Shown here one piece after another: positions 15,845 to 23,222 of a stretch of DNA of 46,848 bases (within the stretch, counting starts at the first letter, position 1; every line of letters starts with the position of its first letter). The notes beneath the pieces are model-generated. The model had not been told where the DNA came from and made no database searches. It saw nothing but the letters and a program-made list of their open reading frames with translations. Origin of the DNA: an uncultured Corynebacterium sp. (GTDB lineage: Bacteria > Actinomycetota > Actinomycetes > Mycobacteriales > Mycobacteriaceae); the NCBI RefSeq assembly GCF_947253065.1, contig NZ_CAMXWS010000016.1, forward strand, positions 1 through 46,848. Direction: 5' to 3'. Position numbers and translations under genes: made by a program.

Positions 15845-16249
15845 GTGGAAGACAGTGGTTGCAAGATCGGTGAAGTCGTCGAGCGGACGGGACTGTCGAT
15901 TCCCACCCTGCGTCACTATGATCACGTCGGCCTGATTACGCCGTCGGAGCGCAGTCCCGGCGGGTTTAGGCTCTACAGCGAGGCCGATATACGTCGGGTC
16001 TTACTGGTGCGACGAATGAAACCGCTGGGATTCACCCTGGATCAGATGCGGGAGTTCCTTGAGGCTGCAGAGATCCTCGAAGCCGCAGGCGACCGACAGG
16101 ATAACAGCGCCACGCAGCAGGAGCGAGACCATGCCGAGGCCACCCTCGCCAGCATTCGCGAGGAGACGCGCACCCGCTACGAAAAGCTACGCAAACAGAT
16201 CTCCTATGCCGAGGAATTCCTCGACCTAGTCAATACCCTGGACTCCTAA
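15845..16249 (+). CDS. MerR family transcriptional regulator
   Basis: The 134-residue protein has an N-terminal MerR winged helix-turn-helix (KIGEVVERTGLSIPTLRHYD, then GGFRLYSEADIRRVLLVRRMK) and a long C-terminal coiled-coil dimerisation helix (about 80-125). It lacks a clear metal-binding Cys pattern, so the signal is unknown. It starts with GTG preceded by GGAGGA. The gene is divergent from the SulP transporter and likely regulates it through the palindrome at 15729-15755. The last helix and LDLVNTLDS tail are typical of short MerR members paired with a single transporter. Confidence 0.9.
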   Translation: MEDSGCKIGEVVERTGLSIPTLRHYDHVGLITPSERSPGGFRLYSEADIRRVLLVRRMKPLGFTLDQMREFLEAAEILEAAGDRQDNSATQQERDHAEATLASIREETRTRYEKLRKQISYAEEFLDLVNTLDS

Positions 16250-16571
16250 GCCCTCCCCCAATTTCACAGGGAAAAGGGGCCAGCCTGTCGGACACACTCC
16301 GTCGAGTCGCGTTCCAGATGAAGTGGAGAACGCGCGCGGCCTGTCCGGAGTAAATGGCGATAGTGCAGACGAATTCTGACATCTATGCAAACGTCTTCTG
16401 ACTCCGACACCTTCCGGTGGGGATGGAGAACCGGGAAATGTCACTTATCTCGTCACTCAATCTAAGTATCGGAAACGGAAGCTTAGCCGTTGCTTGACGG
16501 GGTGGCTGTCGTCTCGTCCGCCCCCGTTGAAGACAAACAACGAGCCTCGCCCCATGGCATAGCCTGAGGGG
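16250..16571. other. 322-bp gap without recognisable gene
   Basis: No coding frame or RNA gene is recognisable. The segment contains the near-repeat ACGAATTCTGAC / ACGTCTTCTGAC (about 16370-16402), and probably represents eroded island DNA. Confidence 0.5.
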
Positions 16572-17029
16572 GTGCTGTACGCCTTCATCGATGAGTCCGA
16601 ACATAGAGACTTTCGACCGGGATGCTCAGCGCCGTCGCTACAGCCGTCTTTACAACCACAGAGCCCTCACCATCGGGTATCTCCTAGAGTGCGTCAACGA
16701 CTTCACACGGAGGGAGGGTGACCAAACCCTCGCTTTCCTCGACGACCACTACACCGCGCCTGAAGGCCGCAAGGAGTTCATCCACTACAAGTCCCAGGGA
16801 ACCTTCGGATACAAGAGCTCGAAGCGCCTACACATCGACGAACGGGACTTTTGCGACTCTAGGTCGATGCTTGGTCTGCAAGCTGCCGACCTCTGCACCT
16901 ACGCCTACCAACGAACAGTGACTGCGCGTGACGCGGACCCTCGAGCCGTCGCCTTACAAAAACAACCTGTGGCAAGCCTCCGACATCGCAAGCAAGGGTC
17001 GGCAAAGAACCTGGCCCGTCCACCCCTAA
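16572..17029 (+). pseudogene. DUF3800 family protein, frameshifted and internally deleted
   Basis: GTG 16572 opens a frame reading LYAFIDESEHRDF, the N-terminal DES motif of DUF3800 proteins, often found in phage and defence islands. After about 13 codons the family's middle part is missing and the match resumes in another frame with LLECVNDFTRREG and the conserved GLQAADLCTYAYQR. A second shift moves the C terminus to a third reading, NNLWQASDIASKGRQRTWPV, ending at TAA 17027-17029. Thus one internal deletion plus at least two frame changes. The 221-codon open frame at 16591-17256 is an accidental product of this and should not be annotated as an intact protein. Confidence 0.65.
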
Positions 17030-17045
17030 CCCCAGAAGCACGTAA

Positions 17046-17064
17046 CCCCCGCACGTGGCGGGGG
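17046..17064. terminator. G/C hairpin after the DUF3800 remnant
   Basis: CCCCCGC (17046-17052) and GCGGGGG (17058-17064) form a 7-bp stem with a 5-base loop, just beyond the ancestral DUF3800 stop. There is no T run. A second small stem, TTGTCC/GGACAA, follows at 17080-17096. Confidence 0.4.
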
Positions 17065-17256
17065 TCCGGCGATGTGGGGTTGTCCACGGAGGACAATCTC
17101 TACACTCCTGAATTTAGCCACCCAGCAGACACATGGTCAATCCCCCACGCTCAATTTCGAACCACAGATGACGTAGATTACCAGCATCTTCTGGCCAGAT
17201 TTCCAACCCGAGCACTTCCACTTAATGCGCTTCACTTTCCCTCTAAGAGCGGCTAA

Positions 17257-17279
17257 TACTTAGACACTTTTAGACACTT
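17257..17279 (+). repeat. island-end direct repeat, right copy
   Basis: TACTTAGACACTTTTAG at 17257-17273, identical to 13371-13387, with flanking similarity (CGGCTAA against CGCTATT). It lies 46 bp inside the end of the right tRNA repeat. Confidence 0.6.
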
Positions 17280-17292
17280 GGGACCAAAGCAA

Positions 17293-17323
17293 GTAAGCCC
17301 CAGGCCATTCACCTGGGGCTTAC
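17293..17323 (-). terminator. tRNA-Thr terminator hairpin
   Basis: GTAAGCCCCAGG (17293-17304) and CCTGGGGCTTAC (17312-17323) form a perfect 12-bp stem with a 7-base loop, starting one base after the tRNA 3' CCA. On the minus strand it is followed by TTGCTTTGG. Confidence 0.7.
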
Positions 17324-17324
17324 G

Positions 17325-17400
17325 TGGAGCTGGAGACGAGACTTGAACTCGCAACCTACGGTTTACAAGACCGTTGCGCTACCGATTGCGCCACTCCAGC
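17325..17400 (-). tRNA. tRNA-Thr (anticodon TGT)
   Basis: On the minus strand a 76-nt cloverleaf folds completely: acceptor GCTGGAG/CTCCAGC, D-stem GCGC/GCGC, anticodon stem ACGGT/ACCGT with loop CTTGTAA (anticodon TGT), T-stem with TTCAAGT loop, discriminator T and an encoded CCA. Its 3' half is duplicated at 13217-13257, making it the apparent integration target of the island on its 3' side. It is divergent from thrE. Confidence 0.95.
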
Positions 17401-17489
17401 ACTGCGCGAAATCATACAAGGACAATCACCCTTGCGACAAAAGGGGCCTTATCCTCGCGCAGAGAAGCCCTGCCAGTTAGTGTGGCGGT

Positions 17490-19106
17490 GTGGCAACGGT
17501 GTTCAAAAATATGCGTGATTCGATGCGCACCACTAACCCGGTGGCAACCATCGACCAGGCGCGCACGTCTCCACCCCCGTCAGTCCTGGCGCCTGTCGAC
17601 CTGACAGACCCGACCCAGGTCGCGGCGGTGATGACGATTGGCGCGCGCGTCGGCGAAATCCTCATTGCTAATGGCACGACTAGTTCGGATGCGAAGGCAC
17701 AGATTCACGCCGTCACGTCCTCTTATGGTCTGCACTACTGCCATGTGGACATCACCATGAACACCATCACGATCAACTCTGTGATCGGCACCGTGCGCAA
17801 GCAGCCGCTGGGCGTGTTCCGTGTGGTCACGAACATGTCGGAGAATTACTCCAAGCTGCAGGAAGTTGACCGGTTGATCCGTTCGATCCGTGCCGGTGCG
17901 ACTCCGCCGGAGATCGCCGAGAAGATCCTCGATGATCTTGATGCGGCGCCGCCGCCGTACCCACAGTGGGTGTCGGTGGCCGGCTGGTCGCTGATGGGTG
18001 CTGCCGTTTCTATTCTGCTCGGCGGTGACTGGTTGATGTCACTGCTGGGCGCGGTGACTGCGGCGCTGATCATCAGTATCAACACGTGGATGGGCAAGAA
18101 AGAGCTGCCGTACTTCTACCACTGCGTGGTCGGTGGATTCATGGCCACGGTGCCGGCGGCGCTGTTCTATTCGCTGGCCACCCGAGCAGGAACGTCGATC
18201 GTGCCCAGCCAGGTCATCGCTACCGGCATCGTCGTTTTGCTGGCTGGTTTGACGCTTGTCCAATCACTCCAGGACGGTGTGACGGGTTCACCGGTGACGG
18301 CCAGTGGTCGTTTTTTCCAGGCAATCCTGTTCACTGGTGCGATCATCGCCGGTGTGGCTGGGGGTATCCAGGTCGCGGACTTGCTCGGTGCAGGCTTGCC
18401 CCCGATTGAGACGCAGCCGCCGACCCCGTCGTATCAGTCCGCGATTGTCCGCAGCATGGGTGGTGTCTTCGCTGCTGCTGGCTTCGCGTTGGCGGTGTAC
18501 GCGGAGATTCCCGCGATCGTCGCTACGGCTGCGACTGCCTTCTTGGGCGGCTTCACCTATTACGCGGTGCTCATTCCGTTCGGTTCTGGCCGATTGTTTG
18601 CCACCACGCTGTGTGCGGTCATGGTTGGTCTTGCTGGTGGTTTGATCGCTCGTCGTTATTTGATCGCGCCGCTGATCGTGGAAGTTGCCGGTGTCACACC
18701 TTTCTTGCCGGGCTCTGGCGTGTACCGCGGCATGTACGCCCTGCTCAATGACCAGACCGTGTTGGGCTTGAACAATATCTTCATCGCGGTGAGCACCTGT
18801 ATGGCGTTGGCCGGTGGTGTGGTGCTCGGCGAGTGGATCGCACGTCGCATCCGCCGCCCGCAGATGTTCAACCCCTACCGCGCTTTCCGTGCTGCCGGCC
18901 GCATCACCTTCCAGCAGATTCAGCGCGCTGAACAGGCAGCTGTACGTCGCCGCGCCGAGCAGGTTGCCCGCAACCAGGCCAAGAAACAGGCCGCTTCGAA
19001 GCAGGCCCCGAACAAGCCGGCGAAGAAGCAACAACCGAAAAAGAACCTACTGGCAAAGAAGCACCCAGCCACCCCGCCCAGTACAAACGGCAATGGCGTA
19101 GAATAA
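17490..19106 (+). CDS. thrE: threonine/serine exporter
   Basis: ThrE exports threonine and serine across the membrane using the proton motive force. The 538-residue protein closely follows C. glutamicum ThrE: SSYGLHYCHVDITMNTITI, VDRLIRSIRAGATPPEIAEKILD, IVVLLAGLTLVQSLQDGVTG, LPGSGVYRGMYALLNDQT and GEWIARRIRRPQMFNPYRAF. An N-terminal soluble domain of about 140 residues precedes about ten membrane segments. The C-terminal tail of about 60 residues is rich in Lys, Ala, Gln and Pro and longer than in C. glutamicum ThrE (about 489 residues). Start: GTG 17490; ATG codons at 17511 and 17523 are alternatives. Confidence 0.95.
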   Translation: MATVFKNMRDSMRTTNPVATIDQARTSPPPSVLAPVDLTDPTQVAAVMTIGARVGEILIANGTTSSDAKAQIHAVTSSYGLHYCHVDITMNTITINSVIGTVRKQPLGVFRVVTNMSENYSKLQEVDRLIRSIRAGATPPEIAEKILDDLDAAPPPYPQWVSVAGWSLMGAAVSILLGGDWLMSLLGAVTAALIISINTWMGKKELPYFYHCVVGGFMATVPAALFYSLATRAGTSIVPSQVIATGIVVLLAGLTLVQSLQDGVTGSPVTASGRFFQAILFTGAIIAGVAGGIQVADLLGAGLPPIETQPPTPSYQSAIVRSMGGVFAAAGFALAVYAEIPAIVATAATAFLGGFTYYAVLIPFGSGRLFATTLCAVMVGLAGGLIARRYLIAPLIVEVAGVTPFLPGSGVYRGMYALLNDQTVLGLNNIFIAVSTCMALAGGVVLGEWIARRIRRPQMFNPYRAFRAAGRITFQQIQRAEQAAVRRRAEQVARNQAKKQAASKQAPNKPAKKQQPKKNLLAKKHPATPPSTNGNGVE

Positions 19107-19154
19107 ACGGGTCAAAACTGTTCACCGTCAGGCAAGACCCTCAGGAGGTTTTTC

Positions 19155-19586
19155 GTGCCCCCAAAGATCACCGACAGCCGCCCCAATCCGGATGCCGCCG
19201 TCCACACGGTCGAGGAGCAGACTGCTTCCGGCGCGCGCCGGATCGTGGCCACCTACGCGGACGATCTTGTCGACGGTGTAACGCTCATGTGCATGCTCGG
19301 CATCGAGCCCGAGGGCTTGGTATTCAAGCAGTTCGCTGAAGACTTCGACGCCGAGATCGTTGAGTCCACCGAAGAGGGCAAGGCCGCAAAGAAGACGACC
19401 AAGAAGTCCAGCAAGAAGGCCACGAAGAAGGCAGCGAAGAAGTCCGCCAAGAAGACGGCGAAGAAGGCTGCCAAGAAGTCGACGAAGAAGACGACCAAGA
19501 AGACAGCTAAGAAGACCACGAAGAAGGCTGCCAAGAAAACGGCTAAGAAGACCACGAAGAAGACGGCCAAGAAAGCTACCAAGTAG
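19155..19586 (+). CDS. small protein with histone H1-like Lys/Ala repeat tail
   Basis: The 143-residue product has an acidic N-terminal part (1-75) with GARRIVATYADDLVDGVTLMCML and FKQFAEDFDAEIVE, and a tail of about 65 residues built from KKTAKKA/KKTTKKAA repeats with no acidic residues. Such tails occur in bacterial nucleoid proteins (AlgP, the mycobacterial HupB C terminus, chlamydial Hc1), which suggests nucleic-acid binding; here the N-terminal part is not an HU fold. The start is GTG 19155 with AGGAGG 8 bases upstream. It lies between thrE and otsA; a hypothetical gene occupies this position in C. glutamicum as well. The function is unknown. Confidence 0.85.
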   Translation: MPPKITDSRPNPDAAVHTVEEQTASGARRIVATYADDLVDGVTLMCMLGIEPEGLVFKQFAEDFDAEIVESTEEGKAAKKTTKKSSKKATKKAAKKSAKKTAKKAAKKSTKKTTKKTAKKTTKKAAKKTAKKTTKKTAKKATK

Positions 19587-19596
19587 TTAGACAACG

Positions 19597-20919
19597 ATGC
19601 GGGATAACCAGTTCGTCGTTGTTGCCAACCGTCTGCCGGTCGACCATGTCGACGGGAAGTGGGTGGCATCCCCTGGCGGGCTCGTCGCGGCACTCGCCCC
19701 GGTTCTGCGCGCCAATAAGGGCTGCTGGGTGGGTTGGCCCGGCGAGCCCGATGCGGTGTTTGAGCCGTTTGATAATGACGGCATCACGCTTCATCCAGTC
19801 AAGCTGGACAGTGAGGACTTCCACCAGTTCTACGAAGGTTTTTCCAATTCGACTTTGTGGCCGCTGTACCACGATCTGATTGTCACGCCGGCCTATCATC
19901 GCTCCTGGTGGCAGCGGTACCGCTCGGTGAATGAGAAATTCGCTCGCGCGGCAGCCGAGGTCGCTGCCGAAGGCGCGACTGTGTGGGTGCAGGACTATCA
20001 GCTCCAGCTGGTGCCCGGCATGCTGCGTGAGTTGCGTCCAGATGTGACCATCGGTTTCTTCCTGCACATTCCTTTCCCCAGCCCGGACCTCTTCCGGCAG
20101 TTGCCGTGGCGTGCGGAAGTACTCCGCGGGCTTCAGGGCGCCGATTTGATCGGTTTCCAGCGCACACGCGACGAGCAGAATTTCCGCGACCTCGCAAAAA
20201 CAAGCAGCTTATCGACGCCACGTACCGGCACCTTCCCCATCTCCATCGACTCTGCTGAATTCGGCCCGGCGGCCCCGAAAGAAGTCGCGAAGGTGCGCGA
20301 ATCCGTGGGCAACCCGACAACCCTCATGCTCGGTGTTGACCGTCTCGATTACACCAAGGGCATCCTGCAGCGTCTCACCGCCATCGAGGAACTCTTGGCG
20401 GAAGGACGTCTCGATTCTGTGGCGATGATTCAGGTGGCCACGCCGTCACGGGAGCGCATCGCTAGCTACAAGGAGACTCGCGCGGGCGTTGAAGAAGCAG
20501 TCGGGCGCATCAATGGTCGCTATGGCGAACTGGGCAAGCCAGTCGTCCATTACGAGCACCACTCGGTACCCAAATCCCAACTGCGGAACTACTACGCAGC
20601 CGCCGACATCATGCTGGTCACCCCGTTCAAGGACGGCATGAACCTCGTGGCTAAGGAGTACGTCGCCTGCCACCCAGAAGGTGACGGCGCACTCGTGCTC
20701 TCCGAATTCGCCGGTGCGGCAGTCGAGCTGAACCAGGCTCACCTGTGCAACCCATTTGATGTGGAATCAGTGAAGGAAGCGATTGTGGGGGCCGTCGATA
20801 AGCAAGGCTCTCAGGCTGCGCGCGATGCGATGCTGGCGATGCACGCGCACGTCGCGGAACATGACGTCGCCCGCTGGGCTGATTCATTCCTTTCAGCATT
20901 GCGGGAGGTCGAACGATGA
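19597..20919 (+). CDS. otsA: trehalose-6-phosphate synthase
   Basis: OtsA (GT20) couples glucose-6-phosphate with a nucleotide-glucose to make trehalose-6-phosphate; trehalose is also a building block for corynebacterial mycolates. Seen: VVVANRLPVD at the start, WVQDYQLQLVPGMLRE, FFLHIPFPSPDLFRQLPWR, FPISIDSAEF, VDRLDYTKGI and DGMNLVAKEYVAC. At 440 residues it is roughly 40-50 shorter than usual: the segment between LIGFQRTRDEQNF and GTFPISID is reduced to a few residues. The dispersed 11-mer occurs exactly in that shortened junction (20207-20217) and again at 20793-20803. It ends four bases into the next gene and is followed by the lipoprotein and otsB. Confidence 0.95.
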   Translation: MRDNQFVVVANRLPVDHVDGKWVASPGGLVAALAPVLRANKGCWVGWPGEPDAVFEPFDNDGITLHPVKLDSEDFHQFYEGFSNSTLWPLYHDLIVTPAYHRSWWQRYRSVNEKFARAAAEVAAEGATVWVQDYQLQLVPGMLRELRPDVTIGFFLHIPFPSPDLFRQLPWRAEVLRGLQGADLIGFQRTRDEQNFRDLAKTSSLSTPRTGTFPISIDSAEFGPAAPKEVAKVRESVGNPTTLMLGVDRLDYTKGILQRLTAIEELLAEGRLDSVAMIQVATPSRERIASYKETRAGVEEAVGRINGRYGELGKPVVHYEHHSVPKSQLRNYYAAADIMLVTPFKDGMNLVAKEYVACHPEGDGALVLSEFAGAAVELNQAHLCNPFDVESVKEAIVGAVDKQGSQAARDAMLAMHAHVAEHDVARWADSFLSALREVER

Positions 20920-21353
20920 AACGCGCACTCGGATTGCTTTGCTTATTGCCGCTAGCTGCATGTTCCGCCGAGCCGAATCACGTCCTCGCGAACCGCACCT
21001 GGGAAGTCACCGCGATCTACTCCGACCCCGACACCCCAGGCGCAGTGCCCAGCGATGCGGCTGGCCGCGCGCTCATCGTCTTCGGCGCCGAATCCCTCAA
21101 TGCCCGCACCGCGTGCGCCCCGCTTCAGGCAGGTGCCGAAATCAACGACGGGCAACTCACCCTCAAAGGCGTCCGCGTCGGCGACGTCCGCGAAGACTGC
21201 ATCGGCGGTTCCCGACGCGTCCACGAACAGCTCACTGGGCTGCTCACCGAAGGCGCCGAATTCGATATCAAGCACCTCACTGATGACGTGATCACGCTCA
21301 AATTGCGTGACGACGCCCTCGACCGCCCCACCATCAAACTCGTCGCCCAATGA
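20916..21353 (+). CDS. lipoprotein with META/HslJ-like domain
   Basis: The 145-residue protein starts with a lipoprotein signal (RALGLLCLLPLAAC, lipidated Cys16). The mature part (TWEVTAIYSDPDTPG..., FGAESLNARTACAPLQAG, DGQLTLKGVRVG) resembles the small beta domains of the META/HslJ type, with two or three Cys residues that might form a disulfide outside the membrane. The role is unknown. It overlaps both otsA (ATGA) and otsB (ATGA), so it is translated as the middle gene of an otsA-lipoprotein-otsB operon; C. glutamicum has a small gene in the same place. Confidence 0.75.
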   Translation: MKRALGLLCLLPLAACSAEPNHVLANRTWEVTAIYSDPDTPGAVPSDAAGRALIVFGAESLNARTACAPLQAGAEINDGQLTLKGVRVGDVREDCIGGSRRVHEQLTGLLTEGAEFDIKHLTDDVITLKLRDDALDRPTIKLVAQ

Positions 21354-22126
21354 CACTTCCCAACCCCCACACAGCTCTCGACCGGCTCGCCGCCGCTGAA
21401 TCCTTGCTCGTCTGTTTGGATTTCGACGGCACCATCTGTGAACTCACCCCCGACGCATACGCTGTGGTCCCCGACCCGCACGCGATCACCGCACTGAAAA
21501 CGCTCGCCGGGCTGAAACGCACCGACGTGGCGATCCTTTCCGGCCGGCACCTGGACGGCCTGCGCAAGGTATGCCCACTCGGCCCGCCAGTTACGCTCGT
21601 CGGCTCGCACGGTGCTGAACCCGCCAGCGGTGGCCCCGCGCTCAGTGCTGAGGACCGTGCGTACCTCGACCACATTCAGGCCGAACTCGAGGGACTTATC
21701 CGCGACGCTGATGCCTCCCCGGCTTTCGTGGAAACCAAACCCTACCAGCGCGTCCTGCACGTCGCTGCGCTCGCTGAGACCGACCCTGACAAGGCCGCTA
21801 TGCTCCTCGAGCAAGCACTCGCTCTACCTCGCCACGGACGGTCGGTCACACCGGGCAATAATGTCGTGGAATTCTCCGCCACCGACATCACGAAGGGCGC
21901 TTGGCTCGCCGCTGAAAAGACCCGCTATGCCACCACCGTGTTCGCAGGTGATGACGTGACCGATGAAACAGCCCTTGGTGTGCTGGACAGCAGCAACGAC
22001 ATCGGTATTAAGGTCCGGCCAGCTGCTGCAACTATTGAGACCGCTGCGAATTACCAGCTCAGCTCGGTTGAATCGGTCGCAACCTTCCTCACTGAGCTCG
22101 CGGCGGCGCGACAGGCGGCGCAATAG
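21350..22126 (+). CDS. otsB: trehalose-6-phosphate phosphatase
   Basis: OtsB removes the phosphate from trehalose-6-phosphate. The 258-residue protein is a HAD phosphatase: motif I LDFDGTICELT near residue 22, motif II LSGRHLDGLRK, and motif IV VFAGDDVTDETAL. The GSHGAE segment is typical of trehalose phosphatases. It starts four bases inside the lipoprotein gene and its last 38 bp overlap the convergent LacI-type regulator gene. Confidence 0.95.
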   Translation: MTLPNPHTALDRLAAAESLLVCLDFDGTICELTPDAYAVVPDPHAITALKTLAGLKRTDVAILSGRHLDGLRKVCPLGPPVTLVGSHGAEPASGGPALSAEDRAYLDHIQAELEGLIRDADASPAFVETKPYQRVLHVAALAETDPDKAAMLLEQALALPRHGRSVTPGNNVVEFSATDITKGAWLAAEKTRYATTVFAGDDVTDETALGVLDSSNDIGIKVRPAAATIETAANYQLSSVESVATFLTELAAARQAAQ

Positions 22127-23204
22127 TTGTTCCCGGGCGGAATTCCGTGGGCAAGATGACCCGCTCCGGCGCGTCGTGCGGGGTGGGGGTTTCGGCGACG
22201 GCGGCGTCGATGAGCTTTGTTAGCACTTGGCCCACTGCCTCTCCCTTGCGCTTATTGGGTTGCACGACGGTGCTCAGGCCACAGCTGAGTGCTTGTTCAA
22301 CGCCATCGAAACCGGTGACCGAAATATCTTCCGGAACGCGCAGGCCAGCGCTTTCGCAATAATCCAGCACGCCCAAAGCCATGGAATCCGTTGTGCACAA
22401 CACAGCAGTGAGGTCGGGGGCGAGGGTGAAAATCTCCTTGGCTGCGTCGATGGCTGAATCGTGGTCGTTGAAGTGCCGCGTCACAATCGGCACGTCAGCA
22501 AGGCCCGCCTCCGCGAAGACCTCGAGCGCGCCCTGGATGCGCCCACGCTGCACGTGCATGTCTGCGCCAGCGACCTCATCGGGGGTCACCGCGCCCTCGC
22601 GTGATTCATCGCTGAATAGTCGCTTGCCTACAATCCCCACGCGCTTGTGCCCCGCCTCGATCAGCGCGCGTGCCGCGGGCTTGATCGCCTCCGCATCATC
22701 AATACCGACGTATGCAGTACCTTCGCTGCCGACAGGATACGGCTGGTCGCACACCACCACGGGCACACCGCGAGCAAGGACCGCGTCCAAATTCGGTTCG
22801 GATTGGGGGACGGAGTAGACCACGAAGGCGTCGACAAGCGCGGCCCCGATCAACGGACTGATCCCCGCACCCTGACTGGGGCCCAGCGGAATCAGCGTCA
22901 ACGCCTTGCCCGCGCCCGCTGAGCTCTCACTCAAACCTGCCAAGAAATCTATCGACGCCTGATCCTCAAACGCATACCCCAAATGCTCCGTCAAAATCAC
23001 CCCGACAGCCCCCGCCTGCCGAGTCCGCAAACTCCGCGCCGTCGGATCCGGCCCCGTATAACCACGCGCCCGCGCCACCACGAAAATCCGCTCCCGCAAC
23101 TCCGGGGACAGCTGATCAGGGTGGTTGTACGCATTCGACACCGTCGTCCGCGACACCCCCACCTCCGCCGCGATCGATGCCAGCGTGCCACGTCTTTGCG
23201 TCAT
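22089..23204 (-). CDS. LacI family transcriptional regulator
   Basis: The 371-residue protein carries an N-terminal LacI helix-turn-helix (TLASIAAEVGVSRTTVSNAYN) followed by the hinge and a periplasmic-binding-protein-like effector domain (VGVILTEHLGYAFEDQ, VVCDQPYP, VGIDDAEAIKPAARALIEAGHKRVGIVG, VTGFDGVEQAL). Position next to otsB is conserved with C. glutamicum, which suggests but does not prove a role in trehalose or sugar metabolism. The C terminus is Pro/Ala-rich. It overlaps otsB and its start lies only 18 bp from the divergent hydrolase gene. Confidence 0.92.
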   Translation of the reverse strand: MTQRRGTLASIAAEVGVSRTTVSNAYNHPDQLSPELRERIFVVARARGYTGPDPTARSLRTRQAGAVGVILTEHLGYAFEDQASIDFLAGLSESSAGAGKALTLIPLGPSQGAGISPLIGAALVDAFVVYSVPQSEPNLDAVLARGVPVVVCDQPYPVGSEGTAYVGIDDAEAIKPAARALIEAGHKRVGIVGKRLFSDESREGAVTPDEVAGADMHVQRGRIQGALEVFAEAGLADVPIVTRHFNDHDSAIDAAKEIFTLAPDLTAVLCTTDSMALGVLDYCESAGLRVPEDISVTGFDGVEQALSCGLSTVVQPNKRKGEAVGQVLTKLIDAAVAETPTPHDAPERVILPTEFRPGTTIAPPVAPPRAQ

Positions 23205-23222
23205 GTGGCTACTCTATACAGC

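Larger units (their letters stand above)
13217..17400. mobile_element. decayed genomic island bounded by tRNA-Thr sequence
   Basis: The right edge is the intact tRNA-Thr gene; the left edge repeats 39 of about 41 bases of its 3' half in the same orientation, the arrangement left by site-specific integration into a tRNA 3' end. Inside lie an integrase C-terminal remnant at the left, a resolvase remnant with a res-like palindrome, the SulP and MerR genes and a frameshifted DUF3800 gene. A second direct repeat (13371 and 17257) lies inside both ends. The dispersed 11-mer that is frequent in flanking DNA is absent here. The mobility genes are all broken, so the island should be immobile. Boundaries are inferred from the repeats. 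Confidence 0.7.
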
